DNA of 64,000 bases, from contig NZ_JAIWOU010000001.1 of assembly GCF_021295395.1 (NCBI RefSeq), forward strand, positions 2,796,001 through 2,860,000. The letters are read 5' to 3'. Under the pieces are notes generated by a model that did no database searches, had not been told where the DNA came from, and worked only from the letters and a program-made list of their open reading frames with translations. This DNA comes from Komagataeibacter sp. FNDCR2. GTDB taxonomy: Bacteria > Pseudomonadota > Alphaproteobacteria > Acetobacterales > Acetobacteraceae. The translations under genes and the position numbers were made by a program. Below are positions 9,795 to 18,845 of the stretch, in pieces. The number at the start of each line of letters is the position of its first letter. Within the stretch, counting starts at the first letter, position 1.

Positions 9795-12156
9795 TGGAAA
9801 CAGTTTCGCGTCCGCCACCGCCACGGCGGGGAACGGGATCGTCGCGGGCGGGGCCTCACGCAGCCTGCGCCATGAAAGTGCCGCCATGCACGTGCAGGGC
9901 AGCGCCAGCTATATTGATGACCTGCCCGAGCCGCGCGGCACGCTGCATCTGGTGCCGGGGCTGAGTGCGCGTGCCCATGCCCGCGTCCTGTCCATGGATC
10001 TGGAGGCGGTCAGGCGGGCCGAGGGCGTGGTCGGCGTCTATACGGCCGCCGATATTCCCGGTGAGAACCAGATCAGCCCGGTGGGCAAGGGCGATGAGCC
10101 GCTGCTGGCGTCCGATCTGGTCTCATTTTACGGCCAGCCGCTGTTTGTCGTCGCCGCCACCACGCGGGGCGCGGCGCGCCGGGCCGCGCGCCTGGCCCGG
10201 GTAGAGTACGAGGACCGGCCCGCCATACTGGACGTGGCGCAGGCGCGCGCGGCGGGCAGCCCCATGGTGTGGCGCCCGATGGAAATGAAGCGCGGCGATG
10301 CGGTGGGCGGCCTGGAACACGCCCCGCGCAGGCTTTCGGGCCGGATTACGGTTGGTGGGCAGGAGCATTTCTACCTTGAGGGGCAGGTCGCCTTCGCCCG
10401 ACCGGGTGAGGAGGGGGAGGTGCATGTCATTTCCTCCACCCAGCACCCGACCGAGACCCAGCACATGATCGCGCATGTGCTGGACCGCCCGGCCAACCTC
10501 GTCACCACCGAGATCCGGCGCATGGGCGGCGGCTTTGGCGGCAAGGAAACGCAGGCCAATACCTGCGCCTGCCTTGCGGCGCTGGTGGCCGACCTGACCG
10601 GACGGCCCGCCAAGATGCGCCTTGACCGTGACGACGACATGACCATGACCGGCAAGCGGCATGATTTCGTGATCGATTACGATGTCGGCTTTACCGATGA
10701 AGGCCGGATCGTGGCGGTGGACATGGTGCTGGCCGCGCGCTGCGGCTGGTCGGCCGATCTGTCCGGCCCGGTTATCGACCGGGCGCTGTTCCATGCCGAC
10801 AACGCCTATTTCTACCCCGATGTGCGTCTGCGCTCCGAACCGCTGCGCACCAATACGCAGTCCAATACCGCCTATCGCGGTTTTGGCGGGCCGCAGGGGG
10901 TTGTCGCGGCCGAGCGCGTGATCGAGGAAATCGCCTTCGCCACCGGCCTCGACCCGCTGGAGGTGCGCCTGCGCAACGTGTACGGCACGCATGACCGCAA
11001 CGTCACGCCCTACAACATGGTGGTCGAGGACTCGATCAGCGCCGAACTGGTGCCCCAGTTGGCCCGGCGTTGCGATTACGCCCGGCGGCGCGACGCGGCC
11101 CGCGCGTTCAACGCTACCAGCCCGTACCTGCGCCGGGGCATTGCGCTGACCCCGGTCAAATTCGGCATCTCGTTTACCGCCACCCATTACAATCAGGCCG
11201 GTGCGCTGGTTCATGTCTATACCGATGGCTCGGTGCAGGTGAACCATGGCGGCACCGAAATGGGGCAGGGGCTGCATACCAAGATGGTGCAGGTGGCCAT
11301 GCGCGAATTCGGGCTGGGCACCGATCAGGTGCGCATTACCGCCACCACGACCGGCAAGGTGCCCAATACATCGGCCACCGCCGCCTCCTCCGGGGCGGAT
11401 CTGAATGGCATGGCGGTGCTGGATGCGGTGCGCCGTATCAAGCGCAGGCTGGTCGCCTTCGCCGCCGCGCACTGGAACGTGGGGGAAGACGCGGTGCGCT
11501 TCCTGCCCGATGGGGTGCATCTGGGGGAGAAGGTCATCCCCTTTTCGCACCTGACGCGGCAGGCCTATTTCGCGCGTGTGTCCATGTCGGCCAACGGGTT
11601 TTACAAGACCCCGAAAATCTCATGGAACGGGGAGACGGGGCAGGGCCGGCCTTTTTACTACTTCGCCTATGGCGCCGCGTGTTCGGAGGTGGTGATCGAT
11701 CTGCTGACGGGCGAGACGAAGATCGACCGTGTCGACATCCTGCACGATGCGGGTGAATCCCTTAACCCCGCGCTGGATATCGGCCAGGTCGAAGGGGGCT
11801 TCGTGCAGGGCGCGGGATGGCTGACATGCGAGGAACTGGTGTGGGACAAGGCGGGCCGCCTGCGCACGCACGCGCCCAGCACCTATAAAATCCCCGCCTG
11901 TTCGGACCGGCCGCGCATCTTCAACGTGAACCTGCTGGAAAACGCGCCCAACCGTGAACAGACCATCTTCCGCTCCAAGGCCGTGGGGGAACCGCCTTTC
12001 GTGCATGGGGTCTCGGTCTTCATGGCCATATCGGATGCGCTGGCCAGTCTTGATGACTACCGCACCTGCCCCCGGCTCGATGCGCCCGCCACGCCGGAGA
12101 TGATCCTGCGCACGGTGGAGCGCATGCGCCACGGCAACGCGCCGTCTTCCACCTGA
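9787..12156 (+). CDS. xdhB: Xanthine dehydrogenase, molybdopterin-binding subunit
   Basis: The 789-residue large subunit binds the molybdenum cofactor and oxidises hypoxanthine and xanthine to urate. Family motifs are clear. HESAAMHVQGSASYIDD is near the N terminus, EGQVAFARPGE and MGGGFGGKETQ form the cofactor loop, and GFGGPQG and GGTEMGQGLHTKM follow. Near the C terminus is AVGEPPF, which holds the catalytic Glu. Translation is coupled to xdhA by an eight-base overlap, and xdhC follows after four bases. The three-gene order xdhABC is the common one for bacterial XDH. Confidence 0.95.
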   Translation: MADGNSFASATATAGNGIVAGGASRSLRHESAAMHVQGSASYIDDLPEPRGTLHLVPGLSARAHARVLSMDLEAVRRAEGVVGVYTAADIPGENQISPVGKGDEPLLASDLVSFYGQPLFVVAATTRGAARRAARLARVEYEDRPAILDVAQARAAGSPMVWRPMEMKRGDAVGGLEHAPRRLSGRITVGGQEHFYLEGQVAFARPGEEGEVHVISSTQHPTETQHMIAHVLDRPANLVTTEIRRMGGGFGGKETQANTCACLAALVADLTGRPAKMRLDRDDDMTMTGKRHDFVIDYDVGFTDEGRIVAVDMVLAARCGWSADLSGPVIDRALFHADNAYFYPDVRLRSEPLRTNTQSNTAYRGFGGPQGVVAAERVIEEIAFATGLDPLEVRLRNVYGTHDRNVTPYNMVVEDSISAELVPQLARRCDYARRRDAARAFNATSPYLRRGIALTPVKFGISFTATHYNQAGALVHVYTDGSVQVNHGGTEMGQGLHTKMVQVAMREFGLGTDQVRITATTTGKVPNTSATAASSGADLNGMAVLDAVRRIKRRLVAFAAAHWNVGEDAVRFLPDGVHLGEKVIPFSHLTRQAYFARVSMSANGFYKTPKISWNGETGQGRPFYYFAYGAACSEVVIDLLTGETKIDRVDILHDAGESLNPALDIGQVEGGFVQGAGWLTCEELVWDKAGRLRTHAPSTYKIPACSDRPRIFNVNLLENAPNREQTIFRSKAVGEPPFVHGVSVFMAISDALASLDDYRTCPRLDAPATPEMILRTVERMRHGNAPSST

Positions 12157-12160
12157 GGCC

Positions 12161-13012
12161 ATGAGCATGACATTGCGCGCGGATCTGGCGCGATGGCGGC
12201 ACGAAGGCCAGCCCATCGCCCGGATCGCCGTATCCGCCGCGCGCGGCTCCACCCCGCGTGAGGCGGGCACGTTCATGCTGGTTACGCCCACTGGCCTGTC
12301 CGGCACGATCGGTGGGGGGGAACTGGAATGGAACGGCATTCACCGCGCCCGTGAACTGCTTGCCGGCGGCGGCGGGCCGGTTGATCTGCGCATCAGTCTG
12401 GGTGGTGATTCCGGGCAGTGCTGCGGTGGTGAGATCGTACTTACGCTGGACCTGCCCGACGCGGCGGAACTGGACCGGATCATGGCCGGGCTGAAACGCC
12501 AGCGGCTGGCGGAGCCGCTGCTGCTGCTGTTCGGCGCGGGGCATGTGGGCCGTGCGCTGGCGCATGTGCTCGCCCCCCTGCCGCTGCGGCTGGCGTGGTG
12601 CGATTCGCGGGCGGATGAATTCGGTCGCGTCATTCCCCCCGGCGTCACGGTGCATGATGATGGGAACTGGGAAGGGCTGGTGGCCAGCGCCCCGGCAGGA
12701 TCGGGCGCGCTGGTCCTGACCCAGAGCCACGCACTTGACAGCCTGATTGTTGCGTCCATCCTCGAACGGGGTGATTTTGGTTATGTCGGGCTGATCGGCT
12801 CACGGACCAAGCGCCGCCGGTTCGAAGCGGGCTTCCGCCAGATCGGCCTGCCGGAAGAGCGTATCGCTACCATGATCTGCCCGATAGGGGACAGGGGAGT
12901 GCGCGACAAGCGTCCCGCCGTGATCGCGGCGCTGGTGGCGGCGGAAATTGTCACGCATTTCCTGCACCGGGGGCAGGCGGATGGTGATGTAGAGGGGGAT
13001 GACAGGACCTGA
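12161..13012 (+). CDS. xdhC: XDH maturation factor XdhC (molybdenum cofactor insertion)
   Basis: XdhC proteins bind molybdenum cofactor, help convert it to the sulfurated form and deliver it to the XdhB subunit. They are not part of the final enzyme. This 283-residue protein has the N-terminal XdhC motif ARGSTPREAGTFML, the Gly-rich GTIGGGELEWNGI and GDSGQCCGG. A C-terminal Rossmann segment LLLFGAGHVGRALAHVL and GYVGLIGSRTKRRRF follow. It begins four bases after xdhB, and its stop shares one base with the regulator's start codon, so the regulator is probably read from the same mRNA. Confidence 0.92.
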   Translation: MSMTLRADLARWRHEGQPIARIAVSAARGSTPREAGTFMLVTPTGLSGTIGGGELEWNGIHRARELLAGGGGPVDLRISLGGDSGQCCGGEIVLTLDLPDAAELDRIMAGLKRQRLAEPLLLLFGAGHVGRALAHVLAPLPLRLAWCDSRADEFGRVIPPGVTVHDDGNWEGLVASAPAGSGALVLTQSHALDSLIVASILERGDFGYVGLIGSRTKRRRFEAGFRQIGLPEERIATMICPIGDRGVRDKRPAVIAALVAAEIVTHFLHRGQADGDVEGDDRT

Positions 13013-13968
13013 TGAGTGATCCGCTGGCCCGTACGCCGCGCATGATGCGCCTGCACGCGCGTGGTATTTCCTATTTCAATGCCGTGCGGGAATGCCGCTC
13101 CATCCGCGAGGCGGCGCGACGGCTCAATGTCACGCCATCCGCCCTGACGCGCCAGCTCGCGCAGATGGAAGCCGAAATCGGCGCACCCCTGTTCGATCGC
13201 CTGCCCGATGGCATGGTCCTGACGGAGGTGGGCACCATCATGGCCCGCCATATCGTGACCGTGATGCAGGACGCCGCGCGGACGGAGGAGCAGATCAACG
13301 CGCTTTCCGGCCGGCATGACGGGCGGCTGCGCATCATGGCGGTGGAGGGAATCGCGGGCCAGCTCCTGCCCGCCCTGCTGGGGCGGATCATCGCGGCCTT
13401 TCCCTCCGTCGAACTGCATGTCGAGGTGGGATCGCCCAAGACCATCGTCTCGGCCCTTCAGGACGGGCGGGTCGATCTGGGTATCGCGTTTTCGCTGGCG
13501 CTCTATCCCGAACTGCGGCGGGTCGCGGTGGCGCATTTTCCCGTGGGGGCCGTTGTGCGCGCCGATCACCCGCTGGCGCATCTGCGTACCGTCACCATTG
13601 AGGAATGCATCGCCTACCGGCTGATCCTGCCCACGCGCACCCTGTCGCTGTACCGGGTGATGGAACCCATGCTGCGCCCGTGGCAGGACCAGCTTAATGT
13701 GGTGCTGCATACCGGCTCCATCGAACTGACCAACCGCATGGTGCAGGCCGGGGTGGGGCTGGCGTTCCAGTCCCCGCTGGCGATAGACGTGCAGCCCGGT
13801 CAGGACGGACTGCGCCATGTGCCGCTGCGTGATACCCGCGCGGTGACGGATCTGGGGGCTTACGTGCGTGAATCGCGCTGGCTGCCGCCCCTGCTGGAAA
13901 CCGTGATCGAGGAACTGCGCCTTGAACTGCGCCGCGTGCAGGGTGTGAGTGACGAGCGGGTTGTCTGA
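13012..13968 (+). CDS. LysR-family transcriptional regulator of the purine cluster
   Basis: A typical LTTR of 318 residues. The N-terminal winged HTH reads FNAVRECRSIREAARRLNVTPSALTRQLAQMEAEIGAPLFDRL. It is followed by a periplasmic-binding-like effector domain with the usual LRIMAVEGIAGQLLPALLGRI opening. The start codon overlaps the xdhC stop by one base. Its place between xdhC and the urate-degrading genes, plus an LTTR-type dyad directly after its stop codon, suggest it controls the downstream operon. The effector is probably a pathway purine or ureide. The family call is firm; target and effector are inference. Confidence 0.88.
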   Translation: MSDPLARTPRMMRLHARGISYFNAVRECRSIREAARRLNVTPSALTRQLAQMEAEIGAPLFDRLPDGMVLTEVGTIMARHIVTVMQDAARTEEQINALSGRHDGRLRIMAVEGIAGQLLPALLGRIIAAFPSVELHVEVGSPKTIVSALQDGRVDLGIAFSLALYPELRRVAVAHFPVGAVVRADHPLAHLRTVTIEECIAYRLILPTRTLSLYRVMEPMLRPWQDQLNVVLHTGSIELTNRMVQAGVGLAFQSPLAIDVQPGQDGLRHVPLRDTRAVTDLGAYVRESRWLPPLLETVIEELRLELRRVQGVSDERVV

Positions 13969-13972
13969 TCCG

Positions 13973-13991
13973 CGTTGCGTTTTGGGCAACG
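13973..13991. promoter_or_regulatory. LTTR-type operator dyad before the urate-hydroxylase operon
   Basis: CGTTGC and GCAACG form an exact inverted repeat with a seven-base spacer. The bases at 13976 and 13988 satisfy the T-N11-A rule of LysR-type boxes. The dyad lies four bases after the lysR stop. It is upstream of a possible -10 element TATACT at 14007-14012, so it covers the expected -35 area of the promoter for the gene at 14142. This is the usual geometry for LTTR activation. No equally good copy was seen before xdhA. Confidence 0.45.
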
Positions 13992-14141
13992 GAACGGTCA
14001 AATCATTATACTAGACGAAACACCCCCCCGCCTGATTAGATTTGTACATCACGGTGCGGTTGGGGGAAAATCCGCGGGGCGTCGGGGGACGTCGTGCGGG
14101 ACTGCATCAACAACATGAACATTAAAGACGGGGATCCGTAT

Positions 14142-15590
14142 ATGGACACCATTACGCAGGCGACAGCCGGTGGGCTTGCAGCACTGGATGCGGCAGTGCG
14201 CCGGGATCTGGACATTATCCGGTATCCCCGCAAGGAATGGACGCCGCACATGGAGCGCAACGGCCAGCGCGTGCTGGACGTGGCCATTATCGGCGCGGGG
14301 CAGGGTGGGCTCGCCACCGCGTTCGCGCTCAAGCGTACCAACGTGACCAATGTCCGGATCTTCGATCGCGCCGCCAAGGGGGGTGAGGGGCCGTGGATCA
14401 CCTTCTCACGCATGATCACGCTGCGCACGCCCAAATACGTGACCGGCCCGGACCTGGGTGTGCCCTCGCTTACGCCGCGTTCGTGGTACGAAGCCCGTTA
14501 CGGCGCCGAAGCGTGGGAAAAGCTGGACAAAATCCCGCGTGAGGAATGGCAGGACTACCTTGACTGGTACCGCGACATCCTCGACCTGCCCGTCGCCAAC
14601 GACCACGATTTCACGGGTGTTACATGGGAAGACGGCCTGCTGCGCCTGAGCTTCCGCCGCCCGGACGGCTCGACCCATGTGCATTATGCCCGCAAGCTGG
14701 TGCTGGCCACCGGCATCGAAGGCTGCGGCACATGGTACGTGCCCGAATTCATTCGCGACAACCTGCCCCGCGCACGTTACGCCCATACTTCGGAAAACAT
14801 TGATTTCGCGGCGCTGAAGGGCAAGCGGATCGGTGTGCTGGGGGCCGGTGCGTCGGCATTCGACAACGCGGCGACGGCGCTGGAAGCCGGTGCGGGCAGC
14901 GTGACGCTGTGCCTGCGCCGCAAGGAAATCCCGTCCATCAACCCGTATCGCTGGATGGAAAATACCGGGTTCCTCGCCTACTACCCCGCGCTGTCGGATG
15001 ACCTGCGCTGGGGCTTCATGCGCCGGATTTTTGAACTGAACCAGCCGCCGCCGCAGGATACGTTCTGGCGTTGCCGCCGGCATGAGACCTTCTCCTTCCG
15101 CACCGGCTGCCCATGGACGGGCGTACGGATGGAAGGCGACGAGATCGTGGTCGATTCGCCCGATGGCGAGATGCGGTTCGATTTCGTGATCATCGGCACG
15201 GGCTTCGCGACGGACCTGTCGCTGCGTCCGGAAACGGCGTCCTTCGCCCCGTCCGTCGCCCTGTGGGGTGAGCGTTATACGGCGCCGGTGGATTGTGAAA
15301 GCGCCGTGCTGAAAACCTATCCCTACCTGGGGGATGCTTACCAGTTCCAGCCGCGCCATGCGGAGGATCCGCTGGCGCCGATGCTGGCCAACATCCACAA
15401 CTTCACGTTCTCGGCCACGCCGAGCATGGGGCTGTCCGGCGCGTCCATCAGCGGCATGCGCTTTGGCGTGGAGCGTCTGGTGCGCGGGATCGGGCGTGAC
15501 CTGTACGTGGCCGATGGCAAGCAGCACCTGGAAAGTCTGCTGGCCTATGACGTGCCGGAACTGGTCAGTCTCGACCCGCCTGTTGCATGA
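14142..15590 (+). CDS. hpyO: FAD-dependent urate hydroxylase, HpyO type (probable)
   Basis: This 482-residue flavoprotein has two dinucleotide folds: FAD motif VAIIGAGQGGLATAFAL (GAGQGG at 51-56) and NAD(P)H motif IGVLGAGASAFDNAA (GAGASA at 234-239). It also has DFVIIGTGFATDL near residue 355. This is the layout of flavin-dependent monooxygenases. It does not resemble the PHBH-type HpxO or cofactor-free uricase. HpyO is a known non-homologous alternative urate hydroxylase with a two-domain FAD/NAD(P) architecture. No other urate oxidase lies between xdh and uraH here, so this gene best fills the step urate to 5-hydroxyisourate. The ATG at 14142 follows ACGGGGA. The family is seen; the substrate is inferred from context. 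Confidence 0.7.
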   Translation: MDTITQATAGGLAALDAAVRRDLDIIRYPRKEWTPHMERNGQRVLDVAIIGAGQGGLATAFALKRTNVTNVRIFDRAAKGGEGPWITFSRMITLRTPKYVTGPDLGVPSLTPRSWYEARYGAEAWEKLDKIPREEWQDYLDWYRDILDLPVANDHDFTGVTWEDGLLRLSFRRPDGSTHVHYARKLVLATGIEGCGTWYVPEFIRDNLPRARYAHTSENIDFAALKGKRIGVLGAGASAFDNAATALEAGAGSVTLCLRRKEIPSINPYRWMENTGFLAYYPALSDDLRWGFMRRIFELNQPPPQDTFWRCRRHETFSFRTGCPWTGVRMEGDEIVVDSPDGEMRFDFVIIGTGFATDLSLRPETASFAPSVALWGERYTAPVDCESAVLKTYPYLGDAYQFQPRHAEDPLAPMLANIHNFTFSATPSMGLSGASISGMRFGVERLVRGIGRDLYVADGKQHLESLLAYDVPELVSLDPPVA

Positions 15591-15632
15591 TACGTCCCGG
15601 GTAGATTTATCCATTCGGGAGGAAATGAACAG

Positions 15633-15869
15633 ATGAGCAGCGCAGAACGCGTTTCACCTCCCGCGCCGGGCGTTACCGGCGCGGGGGGGAGTGAGGACCG
15701 CAAGGTTCCCCCAGTAGCCGACATGGCGCGGATTATCGGTCTGTCCATTCCGGAGGCCTGCATGCCCGATGTCGTGGCGAATACGGCGCTACTGCACGGT
15801 TATGCCGACCTGCTGGCCGGGTTTGCGCTGCCCGATGACTGTGAACCAGCCTACGAGTACCAGCCATGA
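15633..15869 (+). CDS. AtzG/HpxX-like small subunit (DUF4089)
   Basis: A 78-residue protein whose second half matches the DUF4089/AtzG pattern: a short helical domain that pairs with AtzE-family amidases. The first 25 residues are Pro/Gly/Ser-rich and look disordered. It has a strong ribosome site (GGGAGGAAA) and its stop overlaps the amidase start by four bases (ATGA), as expected for two subunits made together. In Klebsiella the corresponding pair is HpxX-HpxY in the oxalurate branch of purine catabolism. Assignment rests on size, position and pattern; sequence similarity is short. Confidence 0.65.
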   Translation: MSSAERVSPPAPGVTGAGGSEDRKVPPVADMARIIGLSIPEACMPDVVANTALLHGYADLLAGFALPDDCEPAYEYQP

Positions 15870-17245
15870 ACGCGCCCGTAACCCCCATGGCGGGCGCGCT
15901 GGCGCTCGCGGCCGATATCCGCGCGCGCCGTCGCAGCGCCGTATCGGTCGTGACGGGCGCGATCGCGGATATCGAAGTCCGCGATACGCGCTTTAACAGT
16001 GTGACCCGCATCCTGGGCGCCGCCGCCGTGGCCCAGGCCGAGGAAGTGGACCGGGCCATCGCGGCGGGCCGGGATCCCGGCCCGCTGGCGGGCGTGCCCT
16101 TCGGGGTGAAGGACCTGTTTGACGTGCGGGGCGAGGTCACCACCGCGGGCTCCATCGTGCTGCGCGACAACCCGGCCGCGACACGGGACGCCACGGTCGT
16201 CGGCCGCCTGCGCGCGGCGGGCGCGGTGCCGCTCGCGACACTGAACATGGATGAATTCGCTTACGGTTTCTCCACCGAGAACACGCATAATGGCACGACC
16301 CGCAACCCGCACGATCCCGCCCGGCTGGCGGGCGGGTCATCGGGCGGATCGGCGGCTTCCGTCGCGGCGGGGATGCTGCCCTTCACGCTGGGGTCGGACA
16401 CCAATGGCTCCATCCGCGTGCCGTCCTCGCTCTGCGGGGTGTGGGGGCTGAAGCCAACCTATGGGCAGATGCCATTGCAGGGGGTCTATCCGTTCGTGGC
16501 GAGCCTTGACGTGGTCGGTCCCATGGCCAGCACCGTCGAGGATCTGGAGGCGGTTTACACCATCATGGCGGGTGCGCCGCTGCCTGCGCCGCCCGCGGTG
16601 GGTGATGTGCGCGTGGCCCGTCTTGGCGGGTGGTTCGCCAGCAACATCTCCGCGGAACTGGCCAGCGGCCTTGATGCGGTCATGGCCCATCTGGGCCACG
16701 GCCAGACGATCGAACTGCCCGAGGTGGCCCGCGCGCGGGCCGCGGCCTTCCTGATCAGTGCGGCGGAAGGGGGCAACCTGCACCTGCCGCGCCTGCGGCG
16801 GCGCGCCATGCAGTATGATCCCGCGACACGGGGCCGTCTCATGGCGGGGGCCATGCTGCCCGCCGCCACCTTCGTGCAGGCGCACAGGTTCCGTCGCTGG
16901 TTCCGTGACCATGTGCACGCGGCACTGGCGCAGGCGGATGTGCTGATCGCCCCCACCACGGTGGGTGTGGCGCCACGTATTGACCAGCCGTCCATCATCG
17001 TGGATGGCAAGACCGTGTCGGCCCGGGCCAATCTGGGCATTTTCACCCAGCCGATCAGCCTGACGGGCCTGCCGGTGCTGGCCGCGCCGCTGGCGGGGGA
17101 CGGCCTGCCGCTGGGCATCCAGCTTATCGGCGCGCCAGGGGGCGAAGCCAAGCTTTTCGCGGTGGCGCGTGAACTCCAGCGCGCCGGACTGGCGCGCTGC
17201 ACCCCGCTGGCGGCGGGATACGCCGCGAAGGACAGCCCATGCTGA
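15866..17245 (+). CDS. AtzE-family amidase (HpxY-like), probable oxalurate hydrolysis
   Basis: An amidase-signature enzyme of 459 residues with the full Ser-cisSer-Lys triad. Lys82 lies in VPFGVKDLFD, the cis-Ser in GGSSGGSAAS (about Ser158), and the nucleophile is Ser182 in SDTNGSIRVPSS. AtzE-type amidases occur with AtzG-like partners, and here the partner overlaps by four bases. Because the operon makes oxalurate through the ureidoglycine aminotransferase and encodes an oxamate amidohydrolase next door, the likely substrate is oxalurate. That substrate is inferred. The alternative, a biuret-type hydrolase, has no supporting context. Confidence 0.75.
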   Translation: MNAPVTPMAGALALAADIRARRRSAVSVVTGAIADIEVRDTRFNSVTRILGAAAVAQAEEVDRAIAAGRDPGPLAGVPFGVKDLFDVRGEVTTAGSIVLRDNPAATRDATVVGRLRAAGAVPLATLNMDEFAYGFSTENTHNGTTRNPHDPARLAGGSSGGSAASVAAGMLPFTLGSDTNGSIRVPSSLCGVWGLKPTYGQMPLQGVYPFVASLDVVGPMASTVEDLEAVYTIMAGAPLPAPPAVGDVRVARLGGWFASNISAELASGLDAVMAHLGHGQTIELPEVARARAAAFLISAAEGGNLHLPRLRRRAMQYDPATRGRLMAGAMLPAATFVQAHRFRRWFRDHVHAALAQADVLIAPTTVGVAPRIDQPSIIVDGKTVSARANLGIFTQPISLTGLPVLAAPLAGDGLPLGIQLIGAPGGEAKLFAVARELQRAGLARCTPLAAGYAAKDSPC

Positions 17246-18831
17246 ACACGCCGCGCTCATGCCGGGGGATGGTCACATCCCCCCACCATCTGGCCAGTCA
17301 GGCCGGGCTGGATGTGCTCAAGGCAGGGGGGACCGCGCTGGAAGCCGCCGTCGCCACGGCGGCGGCGCTGGCGGTGGTCTACCCCCACATGACGGGGATC
17401 GGGGGGGATGCGTTCTGGCTGACCATGTGGCCCGACGGGCGCGTCGAGACCATAGATGCCTGCGGGGCCGCGGCCCGCAAGGCCGATGCCGCGTTTTATC
17501 GCGCTGCCGGGCTGGACGCGATTCCGTGGCGCGGACCGCTGGCGGCCAATACGGTGGCGGGCACCGTCTCGGGCTGGGACATGGCGCTGTCATGGAGCCA
17601 TGCGCTGGCCCCCGGCCTGCCGCTGGGCCGCGTGCTGCGCGATGCGCTGTACTATGCCGAACAGGGTGTGCCCGTAACCGCCAGCGCGGCTGAAATCACC
17701 CGCGAAAAGGCGGATGAGCTCAGCGATGTGCCGGGATTCAGGGATCTGTTCATGCCCGGCGGCCGCCTGCCGCGCGTGGGCGACATCCTGCATAACCCCC
17801 GTCTGGCCACCACGCTGCGGCGACTGGCGGATGAAGGGTTGTCCAGCTTCTATCATGGCGCGGTCGCGCGCGAACTGGCCGCCGACCTGCACGACCTTGG
17901 CAGCCCGCTTACGCTGGCGGACCTTCAGGCCCACAAGGCCAGCCACCAGCCCGCGCTGCATGCCCGGGTTCGCGGGGCCGACCTGTACAACATGGCCCCG
18001 CCCACGCAGGGTGTGGCGTCGCTGCTGATCCTGGCGCTGTTCGACCGGCTGAAGGCCGACCATGCGGATGATTTCGATTACCTGCACGGTCTGGTCGAGG
18101 CGACCAAGCAGGCGTTCCGCTATCGTGACACCCATGTGGGCGATCCTGCCTACATGACGGTGCAGGCGCAGGATATTCTGGATGATGGCAGGGCGCTCGA
18201 CCGCATGGCCAGCGCCATCGACCCCCGAAAGGCCGCGCCATGGCCATGGCCATCGCAGGCGGGCGATACGGTCTGGCTTGGCGTGATCGATTCCGACGGG
18301 CTGGCCGTCAGCATGATCCAGAGCCTGTATTTCGAATATGGGTCCGGCATCGTCGGGCCGCGCACCGGCGTCGTGTGGCAGAACCGGGGCACCAGCTTCG
18401 GCCTCGACCCGCAGGGCTGGAACGGGCTGCGTCCCGGCCGCAAGCCGTTCCATACGCTCAACCCCGCCGGGGCCCGCTTCCATGATGGGCGGACCATGGT
18501 TTACGGCACCATGGGCGGCGAGGGCCAGCCGCAGACGCAGGCCGCCATCTTCAGCCGCTATGCCCGCTATGGCGTGCCGTTGCAGCAGGCGGTCACGGCA
18601 CCCCGCTGGTTGCTGGGCCGTACATGGGGCGAGACGAGCGTGAGCCTGAAATATGAAGACCGCTTCGACCCGGCGGTGATAGAGCGCATGCGCGCGGCGG
18701 GGCACCAGATGGAACGTGTGGAACCATTTTCCTCCAAGATGGGGCATGCGGGGGCATTGGTCCGCCACGGCTCCGGCCTGCTGGAAGGGGCGAGCGACCC
18801 GCGCAGCGATGGATGCGTGGCCGCATGGTAG
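17239..18831 (+). CDS. hpxW: Oxamate amidohydrolase, gamma-glutamyltransferase family (HpxW-like)
   Basis: An Ntn-hydrolase of the gamma-glutamyltransferase family, 530 residues, made as a precursor that cleaves itself before a Thr. The candidate nucleophile is Thr344 in AGDTVWLGVIDSDG, and the cytoplasmic N terminus lacks a signal peptide. The family's GGTALEAAVATAAAL and YPHMTGIGGDAFWL motifs are clear, as is MGGEGQPQTQAAIF near the end. HpxW of Klebsiella hydrolyses oxamate to oxalate and ammonia. A seven-base overlap with the amidase gene and the pathway context support that role over a glutathione-degrading enzyme. Confidence 0.75.
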   Translation: MLNTPRSCRGMVTSPHHLASQAGLDVLKAGGTALEAAVATAAALAVVYPHMTGIGGDAFWLTMWPDGRVETIDACGAAARKADAAFYRAAGLDAIPWRGPLAANTVAGTVSGWDMALSWSHALAPGLPLGRVLRDALYYAEQGVPVTASAAEITREKADELSDVPGFRDLFMPGGRLPRVGDILHNPRLATTLRRLADEGLSSFYHGAVARELAADLHDLGSPLTLADLQAHKASHQPALHARVRGADLYNMAPPTQGVASLLILALFDRLKADHADDFDYLHGLVEATKQAFRYRDTHVGDPAYMTVQAQDILDDGRALDRMASAIDPRKAAPWPWPSQAGDTVWLGVIDSDGLAVSMIQSLYFEYGSGIVGPRTGVVWQNRGTSFGLDPQGWNGLRPGRKPFHTLNPAGARFHDGRTMVYGTMGGEGQPQTQAAIFSRYARYGVPLQQAVTAPRWLLGRTWGETSVSLKYEDRFDPAVIERMRAAGHQMERVEPFSSKMGHAGALVRHGSGLLEGASDPRSDGCVAAW

Positions 18832-18845
18832 GGGAGACGGACAGC

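Noticed and set aside
7962..9887. Very long open frame on the minus strand opposite the hydantoinase-like gene and xdhA
   Set aside because: It is a shadow produced by high GC: its translation is Arg/His/Gly-rich with no recognisable motif, while the plus strand encodes clear families throughout.
13991..13995. GGAAC sequences in non-coding DNA (also near 2021, 40371 and 59423) as possible EcfG promoters
   Set aside because: None is followed by CGTT at 16-17 bases; only the copy at 46294 has the correct second element.
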